Assembly: GCF_002847305.1 (NCBI RefSeq)
Contig: NZ_CP025408.1
Span: forward strand, 2,253,001-2,317,000
Length of the DNA: 64,000 nt
Source of the DNA: Paracoccus tegillarcae
GTDB taxonomy: Bacteria; Pseudomonadota; Alphaproteobacteria; Rhodobacterales; Rhodobacteraceae
Direction: 5' to 3'
Shown here: piece after piece, positions 44,455 through 53,992 of the stretch
How positions within the stretch are numbered: the first letter of the stretch is position 1
Layout: each line of letters starts with the position of its first letter
Program-made: the position numbers and the translations under genes
The notes under the pieces: generated by a model
Told to the model about the DNA's origin: nothing
Seen by the model: only the letters and a program-made list of their open reading frames with translations
Database searches by the model: none

Positions 44455-45594
44455 TCAGGACACCAGCGGATGGTCGTTGCGGATGTGCCGGTCAACCAGT
44501 CTGTCCACCCGACGGCCTGCCGGGATCAGCCGGGCCGAAGGCGGTGCGTCATCGTTCTCCAAGGCGGGAAAGAGCGCGAGGATCTCATCGACTGCTTGCT
44601 GGCCAAGCGCCGCAACCGCCATCTTGCCCAGATAGAGCGATTCGGTCTCGGCCCCGTTCGACAAGACGATTTCGTGGTCAGCGAACATGAGATGGACATA
44701 GCTGACTGCTTCGCAGCTATCGTCGATTTCGATGCCCGGCAGCTCTGTCAGCCGTTTTGCCGCAACCAGAATCTCGGCGCAGCCGAACATACGGATCGCG
44801 ATAGCTGACCTTACCAATACGCGATGCTGGGGTGAGACGATCAGATCGCGGTCAGGCATGCCCTTGCCCAATGCGCCGGCGCTGATGCGGATCGGGCGCC
44901 ATGCCTCATGGGCCACCAGATCCGACGCCGTTATCCGGCGGATCCCGCACCACTTGATCGGCTGAAAGCCATGATCCCGGGTCCAGATCCGGTCGCCCGG
45001 CTGCAAGGTTTCTGCCGCGCGGTCGCCCGCATCCGTGCGAATCAGCGTCCCCGCTGTAAAGCATGGTACGAACCCGGCCACATCATACCGATCAGTATAA
45101 ACATGTGTATATTGGGTGACGTAGTTACTTTGCCCGGTCGGGAACACGACGCTGACGATGGGATAAGTGGTGACGCCCGCCACTTCGCCGGCTTCGCCGC
45201 CCGACAGGGGCGGGGGCATCAGGAACGTATTGCCGCTGGTATCCTGAAACACACGCAGCGTCGTCGTGACGGTATCGGTCGTGCCGTCCGGTTGCAGGCG
45301 TGTAATTTCAACGTTGCGGACCCGGATGGTGCTGTCCACCTCCAGGTTGTAGGTTGTGCCATCCAGGGTGTAGCTGACCGTCTCTTGCGCGCCGGGCGCG
45401 TTGTTCAGCGCAATGACGCCGTCGCTGTTCGTGTCATTCATGGACACGTCGACGATGGCATCGTGCAGCGGATCTGCTTCGCCGCCATAGCTTCGCCCAT
45501 TGATCAGCGAATAGGCGCGTTCAGCGTTCTGCGTATTTTCGTTCAGGTCCATATCGGCGAGATCGCCGATGAAAATCATCCGATAAACAGGCAT
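44455..45594 (-). CDS. Hint-domain protein
   Basis: A 379-residue protein. After about 190 residues of Thr/Asp-rich sequence comes a Hint (hedgehog/intein) domain starting at VPCFTAGTLIRTDAGDRAAE, with LQPGDRIWTRDHG and LIVSPQHRVLV, the block A and B patterns. The first-residue cysteine and the TxxH-like SPQHR are present, so autocleavage is possible. Members are abundant in Rhodobacteraceae, and their biological role is unknown. Start ATG 45594. Confidence 0.78.
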   Translation of the reverse strand: MPVYRMIFIGDLADMDLNENTQNAERAYSLINGRSYGGEADPLHDAIVDVSMNDTNSDGVIALNNAPGAQETVSYTLDGTTYNLEVDSTIRVRNVEITRLQPDGTTDTVTTTLRVFQDTSGNTFLMPPPLSGGEAGEVAGVTTYPIVSVVFPTGQSNYVTQYTHVYTDRYDVAGFVPCFTAGTLIRTDAGDRAAETLQPGDRIWTRDHGFQPIKWCGIRRITASDLVAHEAWRPIRISAGALGKGMPDRDLIVSPQHRVLVRSAIAIRMFGCAEILVAAKRLTELPGIEIDDSCEAVSYVHLMFADHEIVLSNGAETESLYLGKMAVAALGQQAVDEILALFPALENDDAPPSARLIPAGRRVDRLVDRHIRNDHPLVS

Positions 45595-45736
45595 TATGAA
45601 AACCAATCAACATTTACTGTGCCAGAACTATGTTTTTAATCTGCGCCTTAAACCGCAATTGCACAACTGTCTAAATCGCTAGAATTTGAGCTGTCGCAGG
45701 CGGCCAGGACAGCGCCCGGCCCGAAGGTGCAATTTC

Positions 45737-45756
45737 TGCATACAATTGCATACAAG
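45737..45756 (+). promoter_or_regulatory. Tandem TGCATACAA motif upstream of icd
   Basis: TGCATACAAT and TGCATACAAG lie back to back, one helical turn apart, 64 bases before the icd start. The same nine-base motif occurs once upstream of trkA at 15978. It may be an operator for a shared regulator. Confidence 0.4.
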
Positions 45757-45820
45757 CTTTCCATCCTGTCCGTTTCCGGCTATATCGCGCGCAAGCAAAT
45801 CCCAATCGAAGGAAAGACTC

Positions 45821-47032
45821 ATGTCGAAGATCAAGGTAGAGAACCCGGTCGTCGAGTTGGACGGCGATGAGATGACCCGGATCATCTGGGACTTCATCAA
45901 GCAAAAGCTGATCCTGCCCTATCTGGACATCGACCTGAAATATTACGATCTGGGCATCGAAGAGCGCGACAGCACTGATGACCAGATCACCGTCGATGCG
46001 GCCGAGGCGATCAAGCAATACGGCGTTGGCGTGAAATGCGCGACCATCACCCCAGACGAGGCCCGCGTCGAGGAATTCGGCCTGAAAAAGATGTGGCGCA
46101 GCCCCAATGGCACAATCCGCAACATCCTGGGCGGCGTGATTTTCCGCGAGCCGATCATCTGCAAGAACGTTCCGCGCCTGGTGCCGGGCTGGACCCAGCC
46201 CATCGTGGTCGGCCGTCACGCCTTTGGCGACCAGTATCGCGCAACCGATTTCCACTTTCCCGGCAAGGGCACGCTGACCATCAAGTTTGTTGGTGAAGAC
46301 GGCGAAACGATCGAACACGAGGTCTATCAGTCACCCGGCGCTGGCGTCGCGATGGCCATGTATAACCTGGACGATTCGATCCGCGATTTTGCGCGCGCCA
46401 GCCTGAACTATGGTCTGCTGCGCAACTACCCGGTCTATCTGTCGACCAAGAACACGATCATGAAAGTCTATGACGGGCGCTTCAAGGATATCTTCCAGGA
46501 AATCTACGACGCCGAGTTCGCGGACGACTTCAAGAAAGCCGGCATCCATTACGAACACCGCCTGATCGACGACATGGTCGCATCGGCGCTGAAATGGTCG
46601 GGCGGCTATGTCTGGGCCTGCAAGAACTATGATGGCGACGTGCAGTCGGACATCGTGGCGCAAGGCTTTGGCTCGCTGGGTCTGATGACCTCGCAACTGA
46701 TGACGCCAGATGGCAAGATCGTGGAGTCCGAGGCCGCGCATGGCACCGTGACCCGCCACTACCGCGAGCATCAGAAGGGCAACGCGACATCGACCAACTC
46801 TATCGCGTCGATCTTTGCCTGGACCGGCGGCCTCAAGCATCGTGCCAAACTGGACGGCAATGACAAGCTGATGGAATTTGCCGAGACGCTGGAAAAGGTC
46901 ACCGTGCAGGCCGTGGAAGATGGCTTCATGACCAAGGACCTGGCGCTGCTGGTCGGGCCGGAACAGAAATGGCTGACCACGATGGGCTATCTGGAAAAGG
47001 TCGACGAATATCTGAACAAGGCGCTGAACTAA
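45821..47032 (+). CDS. icd: NADP-dependent isocitrate dehydrogenase
   Basis: A 403-residue TCA-cycle enzyme, of the eukaryote-like subfamily common in alphaproteobacteria. It starts [19 protein letters not shown] and has [14 protein letters not shown] (isocitrate binding), [20 protein letters not shown] and [22 protein letters not shown] lies 7 bases before ATG 45821. A strong terminator follows. Confidence 0.96.
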   Translation: MSKIKVENPVVELDGDEMTRIIWDFIKQKLILPYLDIDLKYYDLGIEERDSTDDQITVDAAEAIKQYGVGVKCATITPDEARVEEFGLKKMWRSPNGTIRNILGGVIFREPIICKNVPRLVPGWTQPIVVGRHAFGDQYRATDFHFPGKGTLTIKFVGEDGETIEHEVYQSPGAGVAMAMYNLDDSIRDFARASLNYGLLRNYPVYLSTKNTIMKVYDGRFKDIFQEIYDAEFADDFKKAGIHYEHRLIDDMVASALKWSGGYVWACKNYDGDVQSDIVAQGFGSLGLMTSQLMTPDGKIVESEAAHGTVTRHYREHQKGNATSTNSIASIFAWTGGLKHRAKLDGNDKLMEFAETLEKVTVQAVEDGFMTKDLALLVGPEQKWLTTMGYLEKVDEYLNKALN

Positions 47033-47050
47033 CGCGTCGCGGAAGACAGG

Positions 47051-47080
47051 AAAGGCCGGGCGGTGACGCCCGGCCTTTTT
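47051..47080 (+). terminator. Intrinsic terminator of icd
   Basis: AAAGGCCGGGCG and CGCCCGGCCTTT pair over 12 bases with a GTGA loop, followed by TT. The AAA on the other side lets it serve the minus-strand gene that ends at 47103. Confidence 0.88.
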
Positions 47081-47102
47081 CTTTGCTGAAATGCCGGCGC
47101 GA

Positions 47103-48179
47103 TCAGTTCAGTTCAGCGACCGCATCGGCCAGCGTGCCTGTACTTTCCTGTGCCCAGTTGATCACGTCGTCCGGGACGTCTGTGACACCTTCATCGATGC
47201 GCGCCACGGCCTGAATTTCCAGAAGCCCCAGGCCAACCTCTGCCATGCAGGTGTTCGCTGCGAGGGTTTCCACCTTCACTGCGTGAAGGCAGCGCATGTC
47301 GAGCCCGTCCGGGGTGGTCGTGTCGGTTTTCTGAATGCTGCCAAGAATATTCGCTAGCTCGCCTTCATGAAACTCCGCCAGGTCCTGCAGCGGGCCTCCT
47401 TCGCCGGTGTAGATCACGATCTGCGTCGGGGTGTCCTCTGCGTCGCGATACATCGCTTTATAGGTGGTGTCCGGGCCGCTGACGCTGATGGTCTTCAGGC
47501 TGCGGTCGCCAAGTTCCTTCGGCAGGGCCTTTGCGAAGGGGGTGTCCTGCGGACGCACGTCTGCGCCCGACATATCCAGGGCCGGTATGTCGGCAGGGAA
47601 CAGGGGTGCGTCGCCTTCTGCAGCCCCGGCCGATTCGGGCGCCTCGTGGATGCTGTCAACGAAAACGCCGGCCAGTTTCTGATCGCGTTCGACGATGTCG
47701 GCAGGCAATGCGTCGGCGTCGGGGTCAACCACCGCGCCCATCTGCAAACGGGCGGCGCGACCCCTGATTTCCGCCAGACAGACAGTATAGCCAAGTTCAC
47801 CTTTGCGGCGGGTAAAGCAATCCATGGGCTCGCCCTGGGGGCTTTGGGTTTCGCTGGTGTTAACCGGTATTTCGCTGCCATCGCTGTAACGCTGCACATC
47901 GCGCAGAAGTACCGCGTCTATGCCGTCTTCTGGCAAGGGAAAAAGGCGGATCTGAACGTTGCGGGTGTTATCGTCGTTTCCGTATTCCGCAAAAACCGAT
48001 CCCTTAGCCGGGTTCGTTTCCAGCTTTGATTGCGAAAGATCCTCAATCTGGCGCGGAAATCCGGAGGCGAAGGCATTCGTGAAAATGCCTTCAACTTTAT
48101 TCGGGGGACCGGATTGCGCGGCCAGTGCTGTGGCCGAAAGCATCAATAGGGCTGCGCTGGTGATGGGAAAGCGATACAT
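47103..48179 (-). CDS. Exported protein of unknown function
   Basis: A 358-residue secreted protein with signal peptide ending ATALAAQ. Residues 25-165 and 195-350 are each built of beta strands with an invariant-looking single cysteine pattern (DCFTRR, YTVCLAEI; RCLHAV, NTCMAEV) at similar spacing, so it may be a degenerate internal duplication. I do not recognise the family. AAAGG eight bases before ATG 48179 supports the start. Confidence 0.68.
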   Translation of the reverse strand: MYRFPITSAALLMLSATALAAQSGPPNKVEGIFTNAFASGFPRQIEDLSQSKLETNPAKGSVFAEYGNDDNTRNVQIRLFPLPEDGIDAVLLRDVQRYSDGSEIPVNTSETQSPQGEPMDCFTRRKGELGYTVCLAEIRGRAARLQMGAVVDPDADALPADIVERDQKLAGVFVDSIHEAPESAGAAEGDAPLFPADIPALDMSGADVRPQDTPFAKALPKELGDRSLKTISVSGPDTTYKAMYRDAEDTPTQIVIYTGEGGPLQDLAEFHEGELANILGSIQKTDTTTPDGLDMRCLHAVKVETLAANTCMAEVGLGLLEIQAVARIDEGVTDVPDDVINWAQESTGTLADAVAELN

Positions 48180-48591
48180 AAAAAGAACCTTTTTGTGACG
48201 TGCATATCGAACCAACGACGTCAGAAGGTCTCGGGTTTCAAGGTCGGTCCGGTCACAAGGGGGACCGCCAAAATCGGCGGATTTCTGCCGGTTGCCCCTG
48301 TCAGGAAAGCCAGATCGTCGGAAACGAGGGCGCTGAGTTTGCTATCTCGATTGCAATTTTCGCGCTGCATATGGTGAACTCATGAACCTGACGCCGCTCT
48401 GTCATTCAGGGCGCTTCGATGGTTCTGGCCCCCAGGGAACCTGTCGGGGCGTCCGTTGCAATTGCTGACTGCCGGCGCGCCGCGACGATTGGCACGAATG
48501 CAGGTGTCGCGATGCAGGACGCGCGTCTGATGGCTTTCCAGCACCGCCGCTTCGCGCTATCAGGCCGGTGTCACACTTAATGGAGCCGCCG
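48180..48591. other. 412-base gap upstream of purQ
   Basis: It contains the promoter of the exported protein and presumably that of purQ, but no recognisable gene. In particular there is no purS-like frame directly upstream of purQ, where purS would be expected. Confidence 0.55.
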
Positions 48592-49260
48592 ATGAAAGCC
48601 GCCGTCATCACCTTTCCCGGATCGAATTGCGATCGTGATCTGGCCGTTGCGCTTGAACAGGCCGGGGCGCAGGTGGCCCGTGTGTGGCACAAGGATCAAA
48701 GCCTGCCTGACGGGACCGATCTGGTCGCGGTGCCGGGCGGCTTTTCCTATGGCGATTATCTGCGCTGCGGGGCCATCGCCTCGCATTCCCCGATTGCCGC
48801 CGCATTGCGCGAACATGCGGCGCGCGGCGGCTATGTTCTGGGCATCTGCAACGGCTTTCAGGTGCTGACCGAATTGCGCCTGCTGCCCGGCGCATTGATG
48901 CGCAATGCGGGGCTGGCCTATGTCTGCAAGCCCGTCGCCCTGCAGGTCGTCCGTGCCGATAGCAGCTTTACCCAGGGCTACACTCAGGGACAGCAGATCA
49001 CCCTGCCGGTGGCCCATCATGACGGCAATTACCAGATCGACGCCGAAGGCCTGGCGCAGTTGCAGGGCGAGGACCGGATCGCCTTTCGCTATGCTGCCGG
49101 CGTGAACGGCTCGGTAGACGATATCGCGGGCGTCCTTTCGGCAAATCGTCGTGTGCTGGGAATGATGCCGCATCCCGAACGCGCGACCGATCCGGCCCTT
49201 GGTGGACGTGATGGCGCGGCGATGTTCAGCGCGCTGGCCGACAGGCTGGTTACGGCCTGA
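48592..49260 (+). CDS. purQ: Phosphoribosylformylglycinamidine synthase subunit PurQ
   Basis: A 222-residue class I glutamine amidotransferase that feeds ammonia to PurL in purine synthesis. [14 protein letters not shown] has the nucleophilic Cys, and GMMPHPER the catalytic His-x-Glu. The start is ATG 48592, giving the family opening [17 protein letters not shown]; upstream ATG 48568 is unlikely. PurS and PurL are not adjacent. Confidence 0.95.
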   Translation: MKAAVITFPGSNCDRDLAVALEQAGAQVARVWHKDQSLPDGTDLVAVPGGFSYGDYLRCGAIASHSPIAAALREHAARGGYVLGICNGFQVLTELRLLPGALMRNAGLAYVCKPVALQVVRADSSFTQGYTQGQQITLPVAHHDGNYQIDAEGLAQLQGEDRIAFRYAAGVNGSVDDIAGVLSANRRVLGMMPHPERATDPALGGRDGAAMFSALADRLVTA

Positions 49261-49324
49261 CTTGAGCGCAGGGCAAACTGGCCTTAGATTGCCTCGATGC
49301 AAGGCAATTTGAGGGATACGCCGA

Positions 49325-51136
49325 TTGGCAAGGGAATCTGACCCGGACGACCTGCCCCAAGGGGAGGCAGGCTCGCGCTTGCGCAACCCATGGTGGCTGC
49401 GTGCGGCGATTGCCCTGATCCTGATCACGGCAGCGGCGGTGATCTGGGTGACCAATGCCTGGCTGACCGAACGCTTTTCCGAAACCACGCGGGTGCGCCA
49501 GGAACTGCGCTCGGCCCTGTATATCGGCAATCTGCGCTCGGAATTGCAGCGCACGGCTGTGGTGCCGCTGCTGCTGGCGCGCGATCCCGCGCTGATCGGG
49601 TCGCTCAACGGGAATGATTACTCGACCACCTCGGCCCGCCTGATTGCCGCGCAAAAGGACATCAATGTCGCCTCGATCCGGCTGCTGGATGCGTCGGGAC
49701 GTGTCGTGGGCGCGACCGACAGGCTGATGATCGGCAGCAACGAGGTCATGCGCCCCTATTTTGTCGAGGCAATGCGATCGCGCGATACGGTTTTCTCGGT
49801 CAGCCAGAATGCGGCTGGGGCCAATGAGTTCGTCTATTCGCGGGCTGTCGTGGCCGATGGCAAGGCCTTGGGTGTGATCGCTGTCGCGGCGGACCTGCTG
49901 CGCCTGGAACGATCATGGGCCAGTATCTCTGATGCGGTGGCCGTGCTGGACAGTAGCGGCACGATCATCCTGACGACAGAATCGCGCTGGCGCGGACTGA
50001 CATTGCCCGAGGCGCTGCAGGTTCGTTCGGCCCCTTCGGCCATCGAGCGGGCCTATCAGGTCACGGCTGACTGGACCAATATGCCGCCCGATGCCTATGT
50101 CGGCGGCCGCGCGGTGATGCAGACCGAGTCGCGGGTCCCGTTCCGGGGGTGGCGGATGGTATCCTTCGCGACCTACGATTCCATCCGAGAGCGGGTGAAT
50201 GCGGTGCTGGCGACCGAAATCATGGGATTCGCCATCCTGCTGGCCGCGACATTCTACATCCTTTCGCGCCGCGAGCGGTTCAAATCGGCGGCGGTCATGC
50301 GGGAATCGGCTGATTTGCGGGCGTTGAACAGCCGCCTGAAGGCTGAAATATCCGAAAGGGTCCGCGTGCAGCGCGAATTGCGGGTCGCCGAACAGACGAT
50401 GCAGCAAAGCTCGAAATTGGCGGCACTGGGCGAGATGTCGGCAGGCGTCAGTCACGAATTGAACCAGCCGCTGGCAGCGATGAAAACCTATCTGGCCGGT
50501 GCGCGCCTGTTGCTGCAGCGCGGGCGCAGCGAAGAGGCAATGTCCAGTTTTCAGCGGATCGACGACCTGGTTGACCGGATGGGCGCCATCACGCGGCAGC
50601 TCAAAAGCTATGCCCGCAAGGGCGGCGAGGCGGTCGAGCCGGTGGATCTGCGCGCAAGTGTGTCAGCCGCACTGACCATGATGGAGCCGCAACTGCGCGG
50701 CAGCACGATCCGTGTCAGCAACAATATTCCGCGCGAAAAGATCATGGTTCTGGCCGACCGTGTCCGGTTGGAGCAGGTCATTATCAACCTGCTGCGCAAC
50801 GCCGTCGATGCGGTGAAATCGCAGCGAGATCCGATGATCGATCTGACCGTCAGCGCGGGCTCTCGCGCGCATGTGTCCGTTCGCGATAACGGACCGGGTG
50901 TTGCTGATCTTGAAAAACTGTTTGAACCTTTCTGGACGACCAAGAAACCGGGCGAGGGCACCGGGCTTGGTCTTGCGATTTCTTCTGGTATCGTTTCCGA
51001 TTTCGGGGGGCGTCTGACAGCACATAACGAAGCCGGTGGCGGCGCGGTCTTTGAGGTCGAATTGCCGCTTTTTGAACCCGGAACACGGCAGAGCAAGTCC
51101 GATCCAACGGACGGAACCAATCTGGCTGCCGAATGA
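49325..51136 (+). CDS. dctB: C4-dicarboxylate-type sensor histidine kinase DctB
   Basis: A 603-residue membrane kinase. A first helix (residues 25-45) and a second (about 300-320) flank a 250-residue periplasmic double-PDC/Cache sensor. The cytoplasmic part has a coiled coil, H-box GVSHELNQPLAAMKTY with His377, N-box NLLRNAVDAV and G-box GTGLGLAIS. This layout matches DctB, which senses succinate, fumarate and malate. It starts at TTG 49325 with GAGGGA upstream and pairs with the downstream DctD. Confidence 0.85.
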   Translation: MARESDPDDLPQGEAGSRLRNPWWLRAAIALILITAAAVIWVTNAWLTERFSETTRVRQELRSALYIGNLRSELQRTAVVPLLLARDPALIGSLNGNDYSTTSARLIAAQKDINVASIRLLDASGRVVGATDRLMIGSNEVMRPYFVEAMRSRDTVFSVSQNAAGANEFVYSRAVVADGKALGVIAVAADLLRLERSWASISDAVAVLDSSGTIILTTESRWRGLTLPEALQVRSAPSAIERAYQVTADWTNMPPDAYVGGRAVMQTESRVPFRGWRMVSFATYDSIRERVNAVLATEIMGFAILLAATFYILSRRERFKSAAVMRESADLRALNSRLKAEISERVRVQRELRVAEQTMQQSSKLAALGEMSAGVSHELNQPLAAMKTYLAGARLLLQRGRSEEAMSSFQRIDDLVDRMGAITRQLKSYARKGGEAVEPVDLRASVSAALTMMEPQLRGSTIRVSNNIPREKIMVLADRVRLEQVIINLLRNAVDAVKSQRDPMIDLTVSAGSRAHVSVRDNGPGVADLEKLFEPFWTTKKPGEGTGLGLAISSGIVSDFGGRLTAHNEAGGGAVFEVELPLFEPGTRQSKSDPTDGTNLAAE

Positions 51137-51160
51137 CACAAGCGATGCGAGGATAGCCAT

Positions 51161-52486
51161 ATGGCAACGAAACTGAAAATCGCGATCGTCGATGACGAGC
51201 CCGATATGCGCGAATCGATCAGCCAGTGGCTGGTGCTGTCTGGCTTCCAGACGGAAACCTTTGCCAGTGCCGAGGATGCGCTCAAGGTGATCGGGCCTGA
51301 CTGGCCGGGCGTCGTGGTGACGGATATTCGGATGCCGGGCATGGATGGCATGGCGTTCCTGAAACGGCTGATGGGCATCGATTCGGGGCTGCCGGTCATC
51401 ATGATCACGGGGCACGGGGATGTGCCAATGGCGGTCGAGGCGATGCGGATCGGCGCCATGGATTTCATGGAAAAGCCCTTCAACCCCGACCGCATGAGCG
51501 AACTGGCCAAAAAGGCGACGCAGTCGCGGCGCATGACGCTGGACAACCGTGCCCTGCGTCGGGATCTGTCCGAAGGGCAGCAGGTCATGTCCAAGCTGAT
51601 CGGGACAAGCCCGGTGATGGAACGCCTGCGCGAGGATATTCTGGATCTGGGTCAGGCCGATGGCCACGTGCTGATCGACGGCGAGACCGGCACCGGCAAG
51701 ACGCTGGTCGCCCACGCGCTGCATGCCGTCGGTCCGCGCGCGTCGAAGAAGTTCGTGCCGGTCTCTTGCGCGGCTTATAACGACGAGGCGCTGGCCGTTC
51801 GGCTGTTCGGCCCGATGGAAACCGGTGTCCCGGCCGTCGAAGAGGCTCGCGGCGGCACGCTGTGCCTTGAGGATATCGAGGCCCTGTCCGATCCGCTGCA
51901 GGCCCGTCTGCTGGCCTTTATCAGCGATCAGGGCAGCCCGGCCGAGACCCGCATCATCGCCATCTCGAACGCACGCGGCGAGGGTCGCAAGGCCGAGGAT
52001 TCGCTGCGCCCCGATCTGTTCTACAGGTTGTCGGCGCTCAAGATCACCCTGCCGCCGCTGCGCGCGCGTGGCGAGGATATCCTGTCGCTGTTCACGCGCA
52101 TGACCGAGCAGTTCTCAGAGGAATATGGCTGTGAGCCGCCACAGGTCAACGCGCAAGAGGCCGCCCAGCTGCTGCAGGCGCCATGGCCCGGCAATATCCG
52201 CCAGCTGATCAATGTGGCCGAGCGTGCCGTCTTGCAGAACCGGCGCGGTTCTGGGTCCATTGCGTCGCTGCTGATGGCCGATGGCGATGATAACCAGCAG
52301 GCCACGACGACCGAGGGCAAGCCGCTCAAGGAATATGTCGAGAGCTTCGAGAAAATGTTGATCGACAACACCATGCGTCGTCACAAGGGTTCCATTGCCG
52401 CGGTGATGGAGGAACTGTGCCTTCCACGCCGGACGCTGAACGAAAAGATGGCGAAATACGGGCTGCAACGGGGCGACTACCTCTAG
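51161..52486 (+). CDS. dctD: DctD-type response regulator lacking the GAFTGA loop
   Basis: A 441-residue partner of DctB. The receiver has Asp55 in VVTDIRMPG and ends FMEKPFNPD; Walker A is GETGTGKT (174-181). Between it and the Walker B-like GGTLCLED (231-238) the text reads RLFGPMETGVPAVEEARG, so the GAFTGA loop is absent and Walker B is LED rather than LDE. A Fis-type helix-turn-helix (CLPRRTLNEKMAKYGL) ends the protein. By ancestry a dicarboxylate regulator, but no dctA or dctPQM gene follows. Confidence 0.87.
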   Translation: MATKLKIAIVDDEPDMRESISQWLVLSGFQTETFASAEDALKVIGPDWPGVVVTDIRMPGMDGMAFLKRLMGIDSGLPVIMITGHGDVPMAVEAMRIGAMDFMEKPFNPDRMSELAKKATQSRRMTLDNRALRRDLSEGQQVMSKLIGTSPVMERLREDILDLGQADGHVLIDGETGTGKTLVAHALHAVGPRASKKFVPVSCAAYNDEALAVRLFGPMETGVPAVEEARGGTLCLEDIEALSDPLQARLLAFISDQGSPAETRIIAISNARGEGRKAEDSLRPDLFYRLSALKITLPPLRARGEDILSLFTRMTEQFSEEYGCEPPQVNAQEAAQLLQAPWPGNIRQLINVAERAVLQNRRGSGSIASLLMADGDDNQQATTTEGKPLKEYVESFEKMLIDNTMRRHKGSIAAVMEELCLPRRTLNEKMAKYGLQRGDYL

Positions 52487-52513
52487 GCGTCATCACCGAT
52501 GCAGAACAAAGAA

Positions 52514-52543
52514 AAACGGCGGCCCTGGGGCCGCCGTTTCTTG
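52514..52543 (+). terminator. Intrinsic terminator of dctBD
   Basis: AAACGGCGGCCC and GGGCCGCCGTTT pair perfectly over 12 bases, then TTCTTGTTG. It lies 27 bases after the dctD stop. Confidence 0.85.
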
Positions 52544-52563
52544 TTGTGGGGGGGAAGGTCGGA

Positions 52564-53652
52564 TCAGGCAAAGAGGAATTCGTCGCCCGACAAGGTAAGA
52601 TCGTAGGTCGCTTCTGACCAGGCAGCCAGGTCGATATCAGCCGGCAATTCGCCACCGTCGCGTTCGAGGACGCCGAACAGGCCATCGCTCAGCGTGTCGG
52701 GCAGTTCACCGTTTTCGTCGAACCAGATAGCGAAGTTTTCGCTGTTGCCATCGCAATCGGTGACGATGACGCTTTTCAGGAAGTTGGCGCCGGGGACGTT
52801 CGGGTCAAGCGCGGCCACTGCTTCATTCAGTTCTGCAATATATGCATCAGGGTCTTCGCCCATCTCGGCGGGAACCGAGACGGTCACGACGTAGAAGGGG
52901 TCGCCATTGGTATCGCCGGGCCAACTGATGTCGTCGCCGTCAATGACCGGTGGAATATAATAGGCAAGCGTCACCTCGGTGATCTGGCTGTCCTGCATTG
53001 CGATCTTGCCGTCAACATTTTCGCCGTCGATCGGGCGATCGCACAGGTCCTCGGGCTCTGCCGGCGCGGTATAGGTGCCGGTATTGGCCATTTGCACGTT
53101 GGTCTTGCACCAGCCGTTGCCGGCCCAGCTGTTAAAGCCCAACTCGGCACCATCCAGATCGGACAAGCTGTCAATGCCCAGCTTGCTCATCGAGACAACC
53201 AGTTGGTCCCCGGTATTGTTGCCGTCATAGCCCCAGATAGAGCCGATGGTGGCGGTGAAATCAAAGCCATCCATACGGTCGCCATCGCTGTCGCGTCCGA
53301 CCATCCAGTCAAGGACGTTGGCTGCATGATGCCGGCCGCCGTCATTGTTGATGTCCAGATAAAAGCCCGTCAGGTCGATTTTGCCGCCCGATGCGTCATA
53401 ATCGAAGACAACATTGCCCTTGCCATCCAACGTTGCAACGACGTCGACGGTGGTCGCGCCCTTGCTCATGGTCCAGGTCACCTGCCCGGTTGCTGGCGTG
53501 GTAATATCCGTCACACTATTATCGCCGGTGTGATCTTTACCATTAGCGCCGTGATCGCGCCCGTCGCGGTCATTGCTGTGATTGTTACGATGGTCGTCGC
53601 GGTCATGGTCGCGGCGGTTTGAGTGCTTGTTGCCGTGCCTGAATCTACTCAT
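52564..53652 (-). CDS. Acidic secreted-type protein with His/Asp/Arg-rich N terminus
   Basis: A 362-residue protein I cannot assign. The first 50 residues are unusual: basic and His/Asp/Asn-rich (RDHDRDDHRNNHSNDRDGRD) with no signal peptide. The remainder is acidic, with Asp/Gly-rich turns (DINNDGGRHH, GRDSDGDRMDGFD) like calcium-binding surface proteins. Two cysteine-containing segments (WCKTN, LCDRP) could form a disulfide. An exoprotein of a type I or other signal-less route is possible. Start ATG 53652; the upstream 150 bases are AT-rich. Confidence 0.65.
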   Translation of the reverse strand: MSRFRHGNKHSNRRDHDRDDHRNNHSNDRDGRDHGANGKDHTGDNSVTDITTPATGQVTWTMSKGATTVDVVATLDGKGNVVFDYDASGGKIDLTGFYLDINNDGGRHHAANVLDWMVGRDSDGDRMDGFDFTATIGSIWGYDGNNTGDQLVVSMSKLGIDSLSDLDGAELGFNSWAGNGWCKTNVQMANTGTYTAPAEPEDLCDRPIDGENVDGKIAMQDSQITEVTLAYYIPPVIDGDDISWPGDTNGDPFYVVTVSVPAEMGEDPDAYIAELNEAVAALDPNVPGANFLKSVIVTDCDGNSENFAIWFDENGELPDTLSDGLFGVLERDGGELPADIDLAAWSEATYDLTLSGDEFLFA

Positions 53653-53992
53653 TAAAATTCTCACTACTAGATGTGACGCTTTACAAAAGCAGGATTAATA
53701 GGCAGAAAACCGCCAATCAACCTATTCAAAAGGATAGGCATAAAATGCGATCAACACATTGATTTTATTTAATTTTATATCAGGGCCTCGCATGGGCTCT
53801 CGTTTTTAACACGTTAGGGTTGAGTGGAGTCGCCAATTGCGTGCGGTGCAAGAAAACGCTTCGGCGGAAGTTCGCCCCCGGCTGAAATTTCTCTGGTGAG
53901 CGAATGATCCGACCCAGTCACGCAGCGTGCGCAGGCACTTGCGATTAGGCGCTGCGGGGCGTAATTCGCTGCCAAACCGAAAGGTCGTGAGC
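53653..53992. other. 340-base gap, AT-rich half then metZ leader
   Basis: About 53653-53815 is markedly AT-rich and should hold the promoter of the acidic protein. The remainder leads to metZ. I looked for the SAM-II riboswitch core common upstream of metZ or metA in this class and did not see its conserved strings. Confidence 0.5.

Noticed and set aside
48180..48591. purS gene upstream of purQ
   Set aside because: No frame of about 80 residues with PurS character is present.
53816..53992. SAM-II riboswitch upstream of metZ
   Set aside because: The conserved GUGAUUUG, UUGCAGCCAC and GCUAAA strings are not found.
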